A stretch of 64,000 nt of DNA from Marinobacter halophilus (GCF_003007685.1 NZ_PXNN01000005.1:1-64000); one strand, 5' to 3'. Shown: positions 49,391 to 60,222, numbered from the stretch's first letter. The notes: a model not told the origin generated them from the sequence alone. Made by a program: numbers and translations.

Positions 49391-50386
49391 ATGGTCACCA
49401 GGACATCCACCCGTTTGAACAAATACATCAGCGAGAGCGGGATGTGTTCCCGGCGGGATGCAGACCGCTACATCGAGCAGGGTAATGTCCACATTAACGG
49501 CCAGCGGGCTCAGGTCGGTGATCAGGTGCTGCCCGGCGACACCGTCAAGGTGAACGGCCAGTTGGTAGAGCCGCGGGATGAGGAGGATCTGATCTTCATC
49601 GCCCTGAACAAACCGGTGGGGGTGGTCAGCACCACCGACAGCGCAGAGAAGGACAACATCCAGCGGTTTGTCGGCCACAGCGAGCGGATTTTCCCCATTG
49701 GCCGTCTGGATAAAGATTCCCAGGGGCTGATTTTTCTTACCAGCAACGGCGATCTGGTGAACAAGATCCTGCGGGCCGGCAATAATCATGAAAAGGAATA
49801 TCTGGTCACCGTCGACAAACCAGTGACGAAGGAATTTGTTGCGGGCATGAGCAACGGCGTGCCGATTCTTGGCACGGTGACCAAGCCCTGCCAGGTGGAG
49901 CAGGTGTCTCGTTTTGTCTTCCGCATTATCCTGGTACAGGGCCTGAACCGGCAGATCCGGCGTATGGCTGAGTATTTTGGCTATGAAGTGACCAAACTGG
50001 AGCGGGTGCGGATCATGAATGTCAGCCTGCGCGGACTGCCAGTGGGAGCCTGGCGCGATCTGAACGAACAGGAACTGGCCACGCTGTTCGATGCGATCCG
50101 TGATTCGTCCTCCGAGGCTGCGGAGGCGCCCGCAGGCAAGCCCCGTAAAAAGCCAGGGAATAAGCAAGGCCCCCGTCAGGGCGCTGGCGGCAAACCGGCG
50201 GCCGGGCGCGGCGGCAAAGGTCCGGGTAAGGGACAGGGTAAAGGTAAAGGGTCCGGAGCGGTGGGGGTCGGAAAGCGGCCAGGCCGGCCAGCAGGTAAAG
50301 CCGGTGGTGGTCCGAAACCGGGTGGTCGGCCGGGCGGCCCAAAGGGCAAACCGTCGAAATCGCGTAAGCCTTCCATCAAGCGTTAG
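49391..50386 (+). CDS. rluF: RluF-type 23S rRNA pseudouridine synthase with basic tail
   Basis: The 331-residue protein has an S4 RNA-binding domain ([31 protein letters not shown]), the catalytic [14 protein letters not shown] (Asp) and [26 protein letters not shown], typical of RluF/RsuA enzymes. RluF modifies U2604 of 23S rRNA. The last ~90 residues are a low-complexity Gly/Lys/Pro/Arg tail, seen in some homologues and likely disordered and RNA-binding. I use ATG 49391; upstream ATG 49343 gives a non-family leader. Confidence 0.93.
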   Translation: MVTRTSTRLNKYISESGMCSRRDADRYIEQGNVHINGQRAQVGDQVLPGDTVKVNGQLVEPRDEEDLIFIALNKPVGVVSTTDSAEKDNIQRFVGHSERIFPIGRLDKDSQGLIFLTSNGDLVNKILRAGNNHEKEYLVTVDKPVTKEFVAGMSNGVPILGTVTKPCQVEQVSRFVFRIILVQGLNRQIRRMAEYFGYEVTKLERVRIMNVSLRGLPVGAWRDLNEQELATLFDAIRDSSSEAAEAPAGKPRKKPGNKQGPRQGAGGKPAAGRGGKGPGKGQGKGKGSGAVGVGKRPGRPAGKAGGGPKPGGRPGGPKGKPSKSRKPSIKR

Positions 50387-50496
50387 TCGAAACTGCAGGC
50401 GTTTGTTTTTGCGGTAAATAGGTCCTCTTCCTTACGGCATGACCGGCCCGAAGGCGCTATGCTCACCGGCCATAATTCATTGCCGGATTTGCCCGA

Positions 50497-51129
50497 ATGC
50501 TCGACACGTTTTTCGCCACTTACCTCAGCAGTACCATCCGTTTTCTGTTCCTGCTGGCACCGTTTTTTGTGGTCACCATGTTCCTGGCGCTTACCCGCGG
50601 CCAGCCGGCCGCCGAGAAAGCGTCGATCATCCGCCGGGCCTGTGTTTCGGCGTTCATTCTGGGTGTGGTGCTGTTCTTCGCCGGTCCGCTGCTGTTCGGC
50701 GCCATCGGCATTACCCTGAATTCCTTCCGGATTGGTGCCGGCAGCCTGCTGTTCCTGACCGCGATCAGCCTGGTCACCAGCGGCACCCGCAACCACGCCA
50801 CCGGCTTGCCGGAAGAAGATCGCGATGACATTGCCGTGGTGCCCCTGGCCATTCCGGTGATGATCGGCCCGGCTACCATCGGTGCCATCATGGTGTACGG
50901 CGCGGAATTGAAAGCCGTGCACGAAGTGGCTGGCGGTTTGTTGGGGCTGATGTCGGGCCTGCTGATCCTGGCGGTGTTGCTGCGGTTGTCGAGCTACCTG
51001 GAAAAAGTGCTGGGTACCACTGGCCTGAACATCATGTCCAAGATCAGTGGCCTGATCCTCTCCGCCATGGCCGCAGAAATAGTGCTGACCGGCATCGCCG
51101 GCTTTGTTGCAAGCACCCAGGGCGCCTGA
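50497..51129 (+). CDS. MarC-family inner-membrane protein
   Basis: The 210-residue protein has six transmembrane segments in a 3+3 layout and MarC/YhgN features: FLFLLAPFFVVTMFLALTRG, FRIGAGSLLFLTAISLV, and VVPLAIPVMIGPATIGAIMV. The function of MarC proteins is not established, despite an early link to antibiotic resistance. It starts at ATG 50497 and is followed closely by chaC. Confidence 0.9.
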   Translation: MLDTFFATYLSSTIRFLFLLAPFFVVTMFLALTRGQPAAEKASIIRRACVSAFILGVVLFFAGPLLFGAIGITLNSFRIGAGSLLFLTAISLVTSGTRNHATGLPEEDRDDIAVVPLAIPVMIGPATIGAIMVYGAELKAVHEVAGGLLGLMSGLLILAVLLRLSSYLEKVLGTTGLNIMSKISGLILSAMAAEIVLTGIAGFVASTQGA

Positions 51130-51164
51130 CAGAATCCGGTTTTCGGTTTGCCACCAGGATACCT

Positions 51165-51740
51165 ATGCCCGCCAACACCATTGAGCACAACCGCAGCCGG
51201 TTCAACTTCGAGGGCATCGACGCCATCTGGTTGTTTGGTTACGGCTCGCTGATCTACAAGGTGGATTTCCCGTTTCTGGAGCAGCGGCCGGCGGCGATTC
51301 GCGGCTGGGCCCGGCGGTTCTGGCAGGGCTCCCACGATCACCGGGGCACACCGGAGGCGCCGGGCCGGGTGGTGACGCTGATCGAGCAGCCCGGCGCAGT
51401 GTGCAGGGGCATGGCGTTCCGGGTGTCGCCCAAGGTGTTCGAGTATCTGGATGTGCGGGAAAAGAACGGCTACCTGCGTTTCAGCACCCGGATGACCTTT
51501 GACGACGGCAGTCATGCCGACGGCCTGGTGTATATCGCCACCGAGGACAACGAGGCGTTTCTGGGCGAGGCGCCGGAAGCGGACATTGCCCGCCAGATTG
51601 CCCTGGCCTCTGGCCCCAGCGGCCCCAATTCCGACTATCTTCTGCGCTTGGCGGAATCGCTCAGAGCGCTGGGCGATGACTGCACCCATACCTTTTCCAT
51701 TGAGACCTACCTGAAAACTCAGGCATCAACGGGTAGTTGA
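51165..51740 (+). CDS. chaC: ChaC-like gamma-glutamylcyclotransferase
   Basis: The 191-residue protein has the ChaC signature IWLFGYGSLIYKVDFPFLEQRPAAIRGWARRFWQGSHDHRGTPEAPGRVVTLI, and REKNGYLRFSTRM with the catalytic Glu. ChaC enzymes release 5-oxoproline from glutathione. Residue lengths fit. Its 3' end overlaps the convergent EamA transporter gene by 22 bases. Confidence 0.92.
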   Translation: MPANTIEHNRSRFNFEGIDAIWLFGYGSLIYKVDFPFLEQRPAAIRGWARRFWQGSHDHRGTPEAPGRVVTLIEQPGAVCRGMAFRVSPKVFEYLDVREKNGYLRFSTRMTFDDGSHADGLVYIATEDNEAFLGEAPEADIARQIALASGPSGPNSDYLLRLAESLRALGDDCTHTFSIETYLKTQASTGS

Positions 51741-52642
51741 CGGACTTTCCGGTGTTCCGGATATTCCCGGGTGGCGGGGTTAAAGCCCCTCGCCGGTGAA
51801 CGGCGGCGGTGGTGCAGGCCAATCAGCACCAGCGGCACCACGATCATCAGGCTGCCGGCCAGGAACCATAAATCCGGCACCTCGCCAAACCAGATCCAGC
51901 CAATGGCGACGGCCCAGATCAGCCCGGTGTATTCGGCGCTGGTAACCTGGTTAGCCGCCACTTGCCGGTACGCCAGCAATACGGTGATGTTGTAACCCAG
52001 GATGAACAGGGCTGAGCCGGCGGCGCTGAACAGCAGTTGCGGGCTCCAGCTGGCGCCCTCCCACCAGGCTAGCGCCGCGGCGGCCGGCACAATCAACACG
52101 TAGTTCAGAAACAGTTTGTGCACGGTGCTCTGGTGTTTGGGCAGCTGGCGCACCATGACGGCGTTGATGGCGAGGGCAAAGGCCGAACCCAGTGCAGCTA
52201 TGGCTGCCCAGTTGAATTCGACGGGCCGCAGGATGACGATGATGCCGGTGAAGCCGCTGAACACCGCGATCACGCTCAAAGGCGTGAGTTTTTCGCGGAA
52301 CAGGAACACAGACAGCACCATGACCAGGATGGGGGCGGCGTAGAAAATGGCGTTGGCAGTGGCCAGGTGCAGGTTGGTGAGGGCGATGACCATGCACACC
52401 ATGCCCGCCAAGTGAATGTGGGCGCGCAGGGCGTGGACTTTGAAGCCGCTGAACAGGTTCTGGCGATCGAGTTGTTTGGCCAGGGGCAGCAGCAGGGCCA
52501 GGGTGATGACGCAGCGCAGCAAGGCAAACTGGAACACCGGGGCATCGGGTTCAAGGAGTTTGATGAAGACGTCCGAGATCAGGGCCATGGCGTTGCCGAT
52601 GACCAGCAAAAGGATCGCGCTGTTGATGGTTTTGCCTGACAC
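51719..52642 (-). CDS. EamA/DMT-family transporter
   Basis: The 307-residue protein has ten hydrophobic segments in two EamA repeats (for example LATANAIFYAAPILVMVLSVFLFREKLTPLSVIAVFSGFTGIIVI and QVTSAEYTGLIWAVAIGWIWFGEVPDLWFLAGSLMIV). DMT proteins export or import small metabolites; substrate unknown. I start at GTG 52642 with AGGAGC upstream; an ATG at 52792 would run through a hairpin repeat. It is divergent from a LysR gene. Confidence 0.88.
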   Translation of the reverse strand: MSGKTINSAILLLVIGNAMALISDVFIKLLEPDAPVFQFALLRCVITLALLLPLAKQLDRQNLFSGFKVHALRAHIHLAGMVCMVIALTNLHLATANAIFYAAPILVMVLSVFLFREKLTPLSVIAVFSGFTGIIVILRPVEFNWAAIAALGSAFALAINAVMVRQLPKHQSTVHKLFLNYVLIVPAAAALAWWEGASWSPQLLFSAAGSALFILGYNITVLLAYRQVAANQVTSAEYTGLIWAVAIGWIWFGEVPDLWFLAGSLMIVVPLVLIGLHHRRRSPARGFNPATREYPEHRKVRQLPVDA

Positions 52643-52683
52643 TTCTTTGCTCCTGTTGTTGCTTGTCTCTGGCTTCGGTGCAA

Positions 52684-52795
52684 GAGATGCCTGGCCAGGT
52701 TGCTTCCGAAAACCGCTGCGAGTACATCCATGTACGCTTGCTTTCCGCCATCCATGGCTCCAAGCATTTTCGGAAGCAACCTGGCCAAGCATCTC
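52684..52795. repeat. Hairpin element 1 (29-base stem, Y-shaped top)
   Basis: Left arm 52684-52712 (GAGATGCCTGGCC.. ..TTCCGAAAA) and right arm 52767-52795 pair with one mismatch. The 54-base top contains two small palindromes: GTACATCCATGTAC (52722-52735) and GCCATCCATGGC (52747-52758), linked by CGCTTGCTTTCC. Total 112 bases in the EamA/LysR divergent region. The same top architecture is found in element 2, but the outer stem is different. Confidence 0.85.
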
Positions 52796-52877
52796 CTTAA
52801 GCTGTGAGTGGGAGTCTATCTGTGCTTAACTATCCGATAAAATGATCATTATTCACCCACTATTAGAAAAATAGATA

Positions 52878-53825
52878 ATGAGACTGCCCCCCCTCAAAGC
52901 CCTGCCTGTGTTTGAAGCCGTCGCCCGGCTGAACAGTTTTTCCCAGGCCGCTGAAGAACTGGCCATCACCCAGAGTGCGGTGAGCCACCAGATCAAACAG
53001 CTGGAAACCTATCTGGGCGAGCGGCTGTTCTGGCGTTCCGGCCGGACGGTGACGCTAACCGATGAAGGCCGGCAGTATTTTGATGCCATCGGCACCGCGC
53101 TGATGCAGATTGAACGGGCCAGTGAGCAGTTGCTGGGGCATGAGGAGTCGCGGATTCGGTTGTCGGTGTTCAGCTCGTTCGCGGTGCGCTGGCTGGTGCC
53201 ACGGTTGCCGGAGTTGCAGCGGTTGCATCCCCAGATTGATCTGGCGCTGGAGATGAGCAGTGAGAACCCGGTGTTGTCGGATCGGGTGGCGGATTGCTTT
53301 ATCACCATCCACACCGCGCCCCCGGCTTACAGCTATGAGCTGTTGTATACCGAGCGGCTGTTTCCGGTGTGCAGTCAGGATTACTGGCAACGCATCCGCC
53401 GGGAGTTGGGCCGGGATGTGGAGCCGGAAGGGTGGGGCGAAAAGCCGCTGTCGCCGGAGGACGTTGCGCGCTTTCCGCTGTTATCGACCCACAGCATCTT
53501 CGATAAAGCCGCCGGCGACTGGCAGGCGTGGTATCGGGATGTGAACGCGCCCTTGCCGCCGGGTGCCCGGGTTCAGCACTTCAGTCACATGCTGTTGGCG
53601 CTGGAGGCGGCGCGGTTTCATCAGGGCATTGCCCTGACCAACGATTACATGTTGAGTACCCGGAAGGATTCGGAGGATTTTGTCCGGTTGCCCACCCACT
53701 CGGTGGTGACTGGTGACAAGTTCTACTTCGCCTGGAAGACCAGCCGTCGGCAGGAACGTGGCATTCAGACTTTGCGGCGGTGGTTGGTGGACGAGGCGAT
53801 TCGTGGGGGGCTTCGTGGTGAGTAG
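52878..53825 (+). CDS. LysR-family regulator (GcvA-like)
   Basis: The 315-residue protein has an N-terminal winged helix (LPPLKALPVFEAVARLNSFSQAAEELAITQSAVSHQIKQLETYLGERLFWRSGRTVTLTDEG) and a substrate-binding-like effector domain. The start PPLKALPVFEAVAR is typical of GcvA-type regulators. It is divergent from the EamA transporter and may control it. The two hairpin elements lie on both its sides. Confidence 0.92.
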   Translation: MRLPPLKALPVFEAVARLNSFSQAAEELAITQSAVSHQIKQLETYLGERLFWRSGRTVTLTDEGRQYFDAIGTALMQIERASEQLLGHEESRIRLSVFSSFAVRWLVPRLPELQRLHPQIDLALEMSSENPVLSDRVADCFITIHTAPPAYSYELLYTERLFPVCSQDYWQRIRRELGRDVEPEGWGEKPLSPEDVARFPLLSTHSIFDKAAGDWQAWYRDVNAPLPPGARVQHFSHMLLALEAARFHQGIALTNDYMLSTRKDSEDFVRLPTHSVVTGDKFYFAWKTSRRQERGIQTLRRWLVDEAIRGGLRGE

Positions 53826-53849
53826 CCTGATAGTTTGGTGGAGTGAGTA

Positions 53850-53945
53850 GTGCGGGGCTCCTGTCCGGAAAACGCTCGAGCCATCCCTGGGCGCTTCTGC
53901 TCCGCCATCCATGGCTCCGCAAATTTCCGGACAGGAGCCCCACAC
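53850..53945. repeat. Hairpin element 2 (22-base stem, Y-shaped top)
   Basis: Left arm 53850-53871 (GTGCGGGGCTCC.. ..CCGGAAA) and right arm 53924-53945 pair with one mismatch. The top has CCATCCCTGG (53881-53890) and GCCATCCATGGC (53904-53915), separated by GCGCTTCTGCTCC, the same order and spacing as in element 1. The outer stem is unrelated to that of element 1. It lies between the convergent LysR and fadE genes, where it could also serve as a terminator. Confidence 0.85.
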
Positions 53946-53971
53946 ACCCTCACGAGCACAAAACCAGACGG

Positions 53972-56476
53972 CTAGGAGTCCGAACCAGGCCTCTCGACAA
54001 CCTTGCGCTTGCCTTTGGCACCCTTGGCCAGCGCTTTCAGGCCATCGGCATCGAAGGCATCGACCCGGATGACATCGTACAGCGCGGTCAGCGCCTCCTC
54101 CAGTTTCGGACACTCGTCGGCCTTGACGATGCCCTGGGCACAGGCCCAGTCCACCAGCTCCTTGCGCTGATGGCCCATTAGCAAGTCAATGCCGCCCAAC
54201 TCATCCTCGTCACGGTTACGAATTGCATCGTGCAAGCGATGGCGCACCTCTGCAGTCTCATGGGCCAGCTTATAGGCATTCAGTACCCGGCCCAGCGAAT
54301 CTTCAGGGTCCGGATTCACGAACGTGCCGCGACTGACCCGCTCGCGCACCGGCTTGTCCTCCACGATCGTCGCCGCTACCCGCGCACCCAGTCGATCATC
54401 CGGGCCGTTCAGGCCGGTGGCGCCGAGCGGGAACACCAGCAACCGCAGTGGCCAGCGCAGAGCCGGCACCGGGAAGTTGATGATCGCCTCACGCATGGAA
54501 TCCTGCAGGTCGTGCAGGCAGGTTTGCAAACTCCATTCCACCAGATCCCGCTGGTCTTCCGGGTAGCCCTCTTCGTGCCACTGTTTGATCACTGCGGTGG
54601 CGTAATATAGATGCACCAGACAGTCCGCCATCCGGCCAGACAGGCGTTGACGGGCTTTCAGGCCGCCGCCAACGGTGAGCAGGGTTACGTCTGTCATCAA
54701 GGCAAAAGCTGCCGAGAACCGGCCCAGCTGACGGTAGTAGGTCTGGATCTCGCCATGCCGTGGTGCCGTCTCCAGCCAGCCTTTGCTCAGGCCCAACACA
54801 AACGCCCTCAGGGCGTTGCGGGTGGTGTGGGCCAGATGGCGGTAGAAGATGCCGTCAAACTTCTTCGCAGCCTTGTCCTGGTCTTCCATGCCTGCCGCTT
54901 CGATTTCCTCGACAATAAACGGATGGCAACGGATTGAGCCCTGGCCGAAGATCATCAGGCTGCGGGTCAGAATGTTGGCGCCTTCCACGGTGATGCCGAT
55001 AGGCACCGCCTGATAGGCCCGGGCCAGGAAGTTGCGGGGGCCGGTGATGACGCCGCGGCCGGCCACCACATCCATGGCGTGGTTGATCACTTCGCGCATC
55101 AGGTCGGTGTTGCGGTATTTCAGCACGGCGGAGGGCACCGCCGGGCGCACGCCCCGGTCCAGCATGCCGACGGTGAGCAGGCGCGCGGCGTCCATCATGT
55201 AGGTATAGCCGGCGATGGGCTCCAGGGCTTCCTGTACGCCTTCAAACTGGCTGATGGAGCGGCCGAATTGTTCCCGGGTATAGGCATAGGAACCGGTGGC
55301 CAGGCTGGCCAGTTTGCCGGCGCCGGTGCCCAGCGCGGGCAGAGAGATGGAGCGGCCGATGGAGAGGCATTCCAGCAGCATGGTCCAGCCCCGGCCGAGC
55401 ATGTCCTGGCCGCCGATGACCTGGTCCATGGGAATGAACACCTCGGTGCCCCAGGTCGGGCCGTTCATGAATACCGTGTTCATCGGCAAGTGGCGGGCGC
55501 CGGCGTTCACGCCGTCGGTGTCGCGAGGCACCAGCACACAGGTCACGCCGATGTCATCCTGTTCACCGAGCAGGTGGTCCGGATCATAGACCTTGATGGC
55601 GAGGCCAATCAGCGTGGCGACCGGCGCCAGAGTGATGTAACGCTTGTTCCAGGTCACTTTCAGACCCATCACTTCCTGACCGTTCCACTGGCCTTTGCAG
55701 ACGATGCCTTTATCCGGAATGGCGCCGGCATCGGAGCCGGCTACCGGGGAGGTCAGGGCAAAGCAGGGCACCTCGTCACCACCAGCCAGCCGGGGCAGGT
55801 AATGCTGCTTTTGCTGGTCGGTGCCGTAGTGCATCAGCAGTTCGCCCGGGCCCAGAGAGTTGGGCACCATCACGGTGACCGCCGCGGAGACACTGCGGGT
55901 GGATATCTTCATCACGATTTCGGAATGGGCGGTGTTGGAGAAGCCCAGGCCGCCGTCTTCTTTGGGAATGACCAGGCCGAAGAAACCCTTGCTGCGGATG
56001 AATTTCCACACCTTGTCCGGCAGGTCGTAGTCTTCGTGGGTGATCTTCCAGTCGTCCAGCATCTTGCAGAGCTGTTCCACCGGGCCGTCCAGGAACGCCT
56101 GCTCTTCGCTGGTTAAATGAGCCGGCGCCGCATCCAGCAGCTTGTCCCATTCCGGTTTGCCGGAGAACAGCTCGCCATCCCAGTCCACGGAGCCGGATTT
56201 CAGGGCTTCGGCTTCGGTGTCTGACAGTTTGGGCAGGCGGCCCCTAACCCAGCCGAGCAGTGGGCGGCTTAACTTGTCCAGGCGCAGGTCGCCCGGCAGG
56301 GTGATCAGCAGCGCCAGTGCCAGCAGCACGCCACCAATCAGAAAACTCAGGATATGCCAGTCGTCCTGTACCACGCCTATCAGGGTAGCGACGGACATCA
56401 CGATGGCAGCGGTTTTGCCGCCAATGCTGAAATAAATCAATACCAGGGCACTGATCACAAGAAGCAGAACGCTCAT
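53972..56476 (-). CDS. fadE: Acyl-CoA dehydrogenase FadE
   Basis: The 834-residue protein has two N-terminal hydrophobic segments, a linker, and an acyl-CoA dehydrogenase core with [56 protein letters not shown] and [25 protein letters not shown] long FadE-specific C-terminal domain completes it. It catalyses the first step of fatty-acid beta-oxidation at the membrane. Length fits FadE (about 814). It supports growth on alkanes after terminal oxidation. Confidence 0.95.
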   Translation of the reverse strand: MSVLLLVISALVLIYFSIGGKTAAIVMSVATLIGVVQDDWHILSFLIGGVLLALALLITLPGDLRLDKLSRPLLGWVRGRLPKLSDTEAEALKSGSVDWDGELFSGKPEWDKLLDAAPAHLTSEEQAFLDGPVEQLCKMLDDWKITHEDYDLPDKVWKFIRSKGFFGLVIPKEDGGLGFSNTAHSEIVMKISTRSVSAAVTVMVPNSLGPGELLMHYGTDQQKQHYLPRLAGGDEVPCFALTSPVAGSDAGAIPDKGIVCKGQWNGQEVMGLKVTWNKRYITLAPVATLIGLAIKVYDPDHLLGEQDDIGVTCVLVPRDTDGVNAGARHLPMNTVFMNGPTWGTEVFIPMDQVIGGQDMLGRGWTMLLECLSIGRSISLPALGTGAGKLASLATGSYAYTREQFGRSISQFEGVQEALEPIAGYTYMMDAARLLTVGMLDRGVRPAVPSAVLKYRNTDLMREVINHAMDVVAGRGVITGPRNFLARAYQAVPIGITVEGANILTRSLMIFGQGSIRCHPFIVEEIEAAGMEDQDKAAKKFDGIFYRHLAHTTRNALRAFVLGLSKGWLETAPRHGEIQTYYRQLGRFSAAFALMTDVTLLTVGGGLKARQRLSGRMADCLVHLYYATAVIKQWHEEGYPEDQRDLVEWSLQTCLHDLQDSMREAIINFPVPALRWPLRLLVFPLGATGLNGPDDRLGARVAATIVEDKPVRERVSRGTFVNPDPEDSLGRVLNAYKLAHETAEVRHRLHDAIRNRDEDELGGIDLLMGHQRKELVDWACAQGIVKADECPKLEEALTALYDVIRVDAFDADGLKALAKGAKGKRKVVERPGSDS

Positions 56477-56683
56477 AGGCAGACCTCCATATCACTCATT
56501 ACATCAGGCAGATTTGCTTCTAACCATCGGCCAAAGTTTATGCAGTTGCAAGCAAAACACGGGTTTGAACCAAGCCATGAGACATTGTTTGATGAATCAT
56601 TCACAAAATCTTTCAAAACAAATAAATCCATTCTTTCTATTAATCGTAATCCTTGCCACGAAACAAATATCTGGAGTGTTGTC

Positions 56684-58327
56684 ATGATGGGTCCGTTCAC
56701 TGTAGCAAAGCGCCTGGCGTTGGGGTTCGGGCTGATCGTATCGTTAATGGTATTGATCAGTGTGGTTGGTAATAATCAGGTCGGTTTCATCGACAGAACC
56801 CTGACTTCGGTTAACGAAGGCGCATCGCTCAAACAACGTTACGCCATCAATTTCCGTGGCAGCGTTCATGACCGGGCGATTGCCGTGCGGGACGTGGTTT
56901 TGGTCAACAGTGATTCCGCGCTCCGTGAACAACTACGGATTATCGATGACCTGGTGGTTATGTATCGGGATAACGCGGCCGACATGGCGCAGATGTTTCG
57001 TGACCAGGGTGCAACCGATCAGGAGCGGCGGTTGCTGGGCGCGATCGAGGCAATCGAGCAGAGAACGCTGGCGCTGACCGCCGAGCTGCTGGAGTTACGA
57101 CGGGCGAATAACCCGGAGCAGAGCCGGCAGTTTTTACTCGAGCAGGTATCCCCTGCCTACAGCGAGTGGCTCGGTCGTGTGAACGCCTTTATCAATTATC
57201 AGGAAAACTCGGTGGCTTCCGACCTGGACGAAGTGCGCGCCGCTGCCAGTGGCTTCAATATCACGATTCTCTCGATTACCGGTTTTGCAGTGCTGTTCAG
57301 CGTTATAATCGCCCTGGTGATTATTCGCAAACTCAAGCGCATTCTCGGCGCGGAGCCGGAAGAAGTGGCAGGCGTAATCCGGAACCTTGCAGATGGCCAG
57401 CTGGATCAAACCCTGACCACCCGTTACCCGGAGAGCGTGATGGGTGCACTGGTGGATACCATTGAGCAGTTGACCGGCATTATCAGTGAGGTTCGGTCGG
57501 CCTCGGAAGAGCTGTCGTCGGCTTCCACTCAATTAGAGAGCACCTCAGACAACAACAGCAAACAGATCCGGATGCAGGCGGCTGAGGCGGAACAGATGGC
57601 CGCTGCGGTCAATCAGATGGCGGCGACGGTCAACGAAGTGGCCGGTTACGCGGCCAGTGCGGCAACGGCGACCCGTAAAGCGGATGCCGAGGTAGAAACC
57701 GGTAATCAGGTGGTGCAGCAAACCGCCACGTCGATCACGGAGCTGGCGGACAAACTCGAAGAGGCAGCCGCCTCGGTCAATCGGGTTTCCCAAGACAGCA
57801 GTAACATCGAGAAGATCATTGAAGTGATTAGCAGCATTGCCGAACAGACCAATCTGCTGGCTCTGAACGCCGCCATTGAGGCCGCTCGTGCCGGTACTCA
57901 CGGCCGTGGCTTTGCGGTGGTGGCCGATGAGGTGCGTTCGCTGGCGTCTCGTACTCAGGATTCCACTCGTGAGATTCAGGACATGATCGGCCGGTTGCAG
58001 GCGGGGGCCGGTGAGGCCGCCAGTGAAATGCAGCGCAGCCGTGAGCGGGCCCGGGTGACGGTCGAGAAGACCGCGGAAGCCCAGACCGCGTTGGTGAAGA
58101 TTCGCGAAGAAGTCGCGTCTATCAATGACATGAACGCTCAGATTGCCAGCGCTGCGGAAGAGCAGAGTGCCGTGGCTGAGGAAGTGAACCGGAACATCGC
58201 CCGGATTCACGATGGTACCCTGGAAACCTCGGCCGGGTCTGATCAGGTAGCGGCGTCAAGCCGCGATCTGGCGGTCCTGGCCGGTCAGCTGCGCTCCCGG
58301 GTCAGTGTGTTTCAGCTCAAAAACTGA
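56684..58327 (+). CDS. Methyl-accepting chemotaxis protein
   Basis: The 547-residue receptor has a transmembrane helix near 10-28, a four-helix-bundle periplasmic ligand domain (about 30-195), a second helix near 197-215, a HAMP-like segment ([22 protein letters not shown]) and a signalling domain with the conserved hairpin [37 protein letters not shown]. It lacks a C-terminal pentapeptide tether for CheR. I start at ATG 56684 with GGAG upstream; a longer frame from 56354 overlaps fadE. Ligand unknown. Confidence 0.93.
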   Translation: MMGPFTVAKRLALGFGLIVSLMVLISVVGNNQVGFIDRTLTSVNEGASLKQRYAINFRGSVHDRAIAVRDVVLVNSDSALREQLRIIDDLVVMYRDNAADMAQMFRDQGATDQERRLLGAIEAIEQRTLALTAELLELRRANNPEQSRQFLLEQVSPAYSEWLGRVNAFINYQENSVASDLDEVRAAASGFNITILSITGFAVLFSVIIALVIIRKLKRILGAEPEEVAGVIRNLADGQLDQTLTTRYPESVMGALVDTIEQLTGIISEVRSASEELSSASTQLESTSDNNSKQIRMQAAEAEQMAAAVNQMAATVNEVAGYAASAATATRKADAEVETGNQVVQQTATSITELADKLEEAAASVNRVSQDSSNIEKIIEVISSIAEQTNLLALNAAIEAARAGTHGRGFAVVADEVRSLASRTQDSTREIQDMIGRLQAGAGEAASEMQRSRERARVTVEKTAEAQTALVKIREEVASINDMNAQIASAAEEQSAVAEEVNRNIARIHDGTLETSAGSDQVAASSRDLAVLAGQLRSRVSVFQLKN

Positions 58328-59210
58328 GCCCGATAGTCAGTAAAGCCAGGGTAGACAGCAATACGGCAACGTTGATGCCGAGTATCTGGTTGAGTTGGTC
58401 GGGTTTGGTGAGGGCGCCTGGCAGTCTCAGGCTGATCCAGAGTGAGCCCGGCAGAGTTAGCAGGGCAAGCAGGGTCAGCGGTGGCAGAATGTGGGTAAGC
58501 ACAGCCGCGATGACCAATGCATAACTGGCCAGCAAAAGCGCTGACACCAGCCTGGCCGCAGTGATCGGCCCGAGTGTAATCACCAGATGCCGCCGACCAA
58601 TTTTACGATCGGCGTCGGCATCCGGAATTTGGTTGATCAGCAACAGTTCACTGACCAGTAACAGTGCTACGGTGGCGCAAACAAGGGCGGTGGCATCCAG
58701 TTGCGCACCCAGAGCGATCAGGGCACCCAGTACCATGACCGGACCAAAGCCGATGCCGGGCGCCAGCAAGCAAAGCCAGGGCGAACGGGTAATCCAGCGG
58801 GTGTAGGTGAGCACCAGAACGATGCCGGCGGCGCCCAGGACAAACATAGGCAGGCCCCGGAGCCAGAGAAAATACACGCCGATGGCAATAACCAGGCCCA
58901 GTGTGCCAAGGCCCGCCCAGAGTACGCCGCGCGCCGCCGAAGGCACTTCCGGCAGGGCGCCACTGCCGCCGGAAAACGGCGTGCGCCGGGTGATCATATC
59001 GAGGCCAGAGGTGAAGTCTTCGTATTCGTTCAGCAGATTGACCGCCGCATGAGCCAGCACCGCGCCTACAAATACCAGCAGGGTGTCCAGCAGCGCCGGC
59101 GATTGTCCCTGTTGCCAGGCAATGGCTAAACCCAGCCCTACGCACAGAGGGGCGAGAACCAGAAAATTGGGGCGGGAAGCGCGAACAACCGCAATCGTTT
59201 CAGACATCAA
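58317..59210 (-). CDS. UbiA-family prenyltransferase
   Basis: The 297-residue protein has eight to nine transmembrane segments and the two Asp-rich motifs of UbiA enzymes: [14 protein letters not shown] and [17 protein letters not shown]. It resembles the MenA/1,4-dihydroxy-2-naphthoate-type group more than UbiA itself (NEYEDF...D form). Substrate remains open. The 3' end overlaps the convergent receptor gene by 11 bases. It is followed upstream by an AEC transporter in the same direction, 28 bases away. Confidence 0.88.
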   Translation of the reverse strand: MMSETIAVVRASRPNFLVLAPLCVGLGLAIAWQQGQSPALLDTLLVFVGAVLAHAAVNLLNEYEDFTSGLDMITRRTPFSGGSGALPEVPSAARGVLWAGLGTLGLVIAIGVYFLWLRGLPMFVLGAAGIVLVLTYTRWITRSPWLCLLAPGIGFGPVMVLGALIALGAQLDATALVCATVALLLVSELLLINQIPDADADRKIGRRHLVITLGPITAARLVSALLLASYALVIAAVLTHILPPLTLLALLTLPGSLWISLRLPGALTKPDQLNQILGINVAVLLSTLALLTIGLSF

Positions 59211-59238
59211 TCATTCTTCCTTGTGGTTTGAAAGCGGC

Positions 59239-60126
59239 TCACACATAGCCGGCGGCGAACACCAGTCCGAGGACAATCGGCATAACCACCAGACTGCCAA
59301 GGTTGCTCAATAATACCAGTGACGCTACCTTTTGGGGTTCCTGCTGATATTGTTCAGCCACCATATAATTGAGCACGGCCGGTGGCAGCGCCGCGAACAC
59401 CCACAGGCTGGCGACCTGCAGGCCGGGCAGCTCGAGCAGGGCAATCATCGGCCAGGCCAGCAACAGACCGCTGACCGGGCAGGCGATAGCGCCGATCATG
59501 CCCAGTTTCCAGTCGCTGAAATCGACATCCAGCATGCGCACACCCAGGGCAAACAGCATTAGCGGAATACATACGCCCCCCAGCATATTCAGGGTTTCCA
59601 GCAACCAGCCGGGCAGGGCCACGCCGCTGAAATTCACAGCCAGGCCAGCAATACTGGCAAACACAATGGGCAGGCGCAGGCGTCGAAGGATGGACGTGTG
59701 CGGGTCGAGCATGTAGAGGCCGACAGAAAAGTGCAGCAGCATTTCCACGATGAACAAGACAATGGCCGCCGGCAGGGCTGCTTCGCCAAACGCCAACACC
59801 AGCACTGGAATGCCCATGTTGCCGGAGTTGTTGAACATCATGGGCGGCAGGAAGGTTTTCAGGTTCAGGTTCAGAATGCGCGCCAGCGGGTACAGAACGA
59901 TGCCGGAGCCCAGCACCACCACCGATGCGGCCAGTGCCAAGCCGCCATACTCTTGCAGGGGCGCTTGCTGGTCGGCCAGTACCGCAAACACCAACATGGG
60001 TACAAACAGTTCCATGTTCAGAATGTTCAGGCCCTGGATATCCGGCGTTCGGTAACGGCCGTAGAGGGCGCCGCAACCGGCGATCAGGAACACCGGTAGC
60101 ATCGTGGACAGTATTTGGGCGATCAT
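59239..60126 (-). CDS. AEC-family (auxin efflux carrier-like) transporter
   Basis: The 295-residue protein has ten hydrophobic segments, a 5+5 AEC layout, with NSGNMGIPVLVLAFGEAALPAAIVLFI in the first half and WVFAALPPAVLNYMVAEQYQQEPQKVASLVLLSNL in the second. AEC proteins carry organic acids or amino acids. I chose ATG 60126 (MIAQILSTMLPVFLIAGCGALYGRY). It is divergent from the C-S lyase gene. Confidence 0.88.
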   Translation of the reverse strand: MIAQILSTMLPVFLIAGCGALYGRYRTPDIQGLNILNMELFVPMLVFAVLADQQAPLQEYGGLALAASVVVLGSGIVLYPLARILNLNLKTFLPPMMFNNSGNMGIPVLVLAFGEAALPAAIVLFIVEMLLHFSVGLYMLDPHTSILRRLRLPIVFASIAGLAVNFSGVALPGWLLETLNMLGGVCIPLMLFALGVRMLDVDFSDWKLGMIGAIACPVSGLLLAWPMIALLELPGLQVASLWVFAALPPAVLNYMVAEQYQQEPQKVASLVLLSNLGSLVVMPIVLGLVFAAGYV

Positions 60127-60222
60127 AAAAGCTTCCGCAGCGGGCCGTTCTGAGAGCGCACAGGTTCGCAATACCTTAAGAATTCAGCAAGTAGCAGTTG
60201 GTATCGTTGAAGGAGAATGCCT

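Noticed and set aside
52643..52792. N-terminal extension of the EamA transporter from ATG 52792
   Set aside because: The extension would translate hairpin element 1 and is not hydrophobic; GTG 52642 with AGGAG fits better.
52684..53945. Ordinary rho-independent terminators for the two hairpin elements
   Set aside because: There is no T-run after the stems, the tops are 50 bases with conserved inner palindromes, and element 1 lies upstream of two divergent genes.
55079..56116. 345-codon + strand frame inside fadE
   Set aside because: Gly/Ala/His-rich shadow of the - strand fadE gene; no ribosome binding site or domain.
56354..56683. N-terminal extension of the chemotaxis receptor
   Set aside because: It would overlap fadE and place a long polar segment before the first transmembrane helix.
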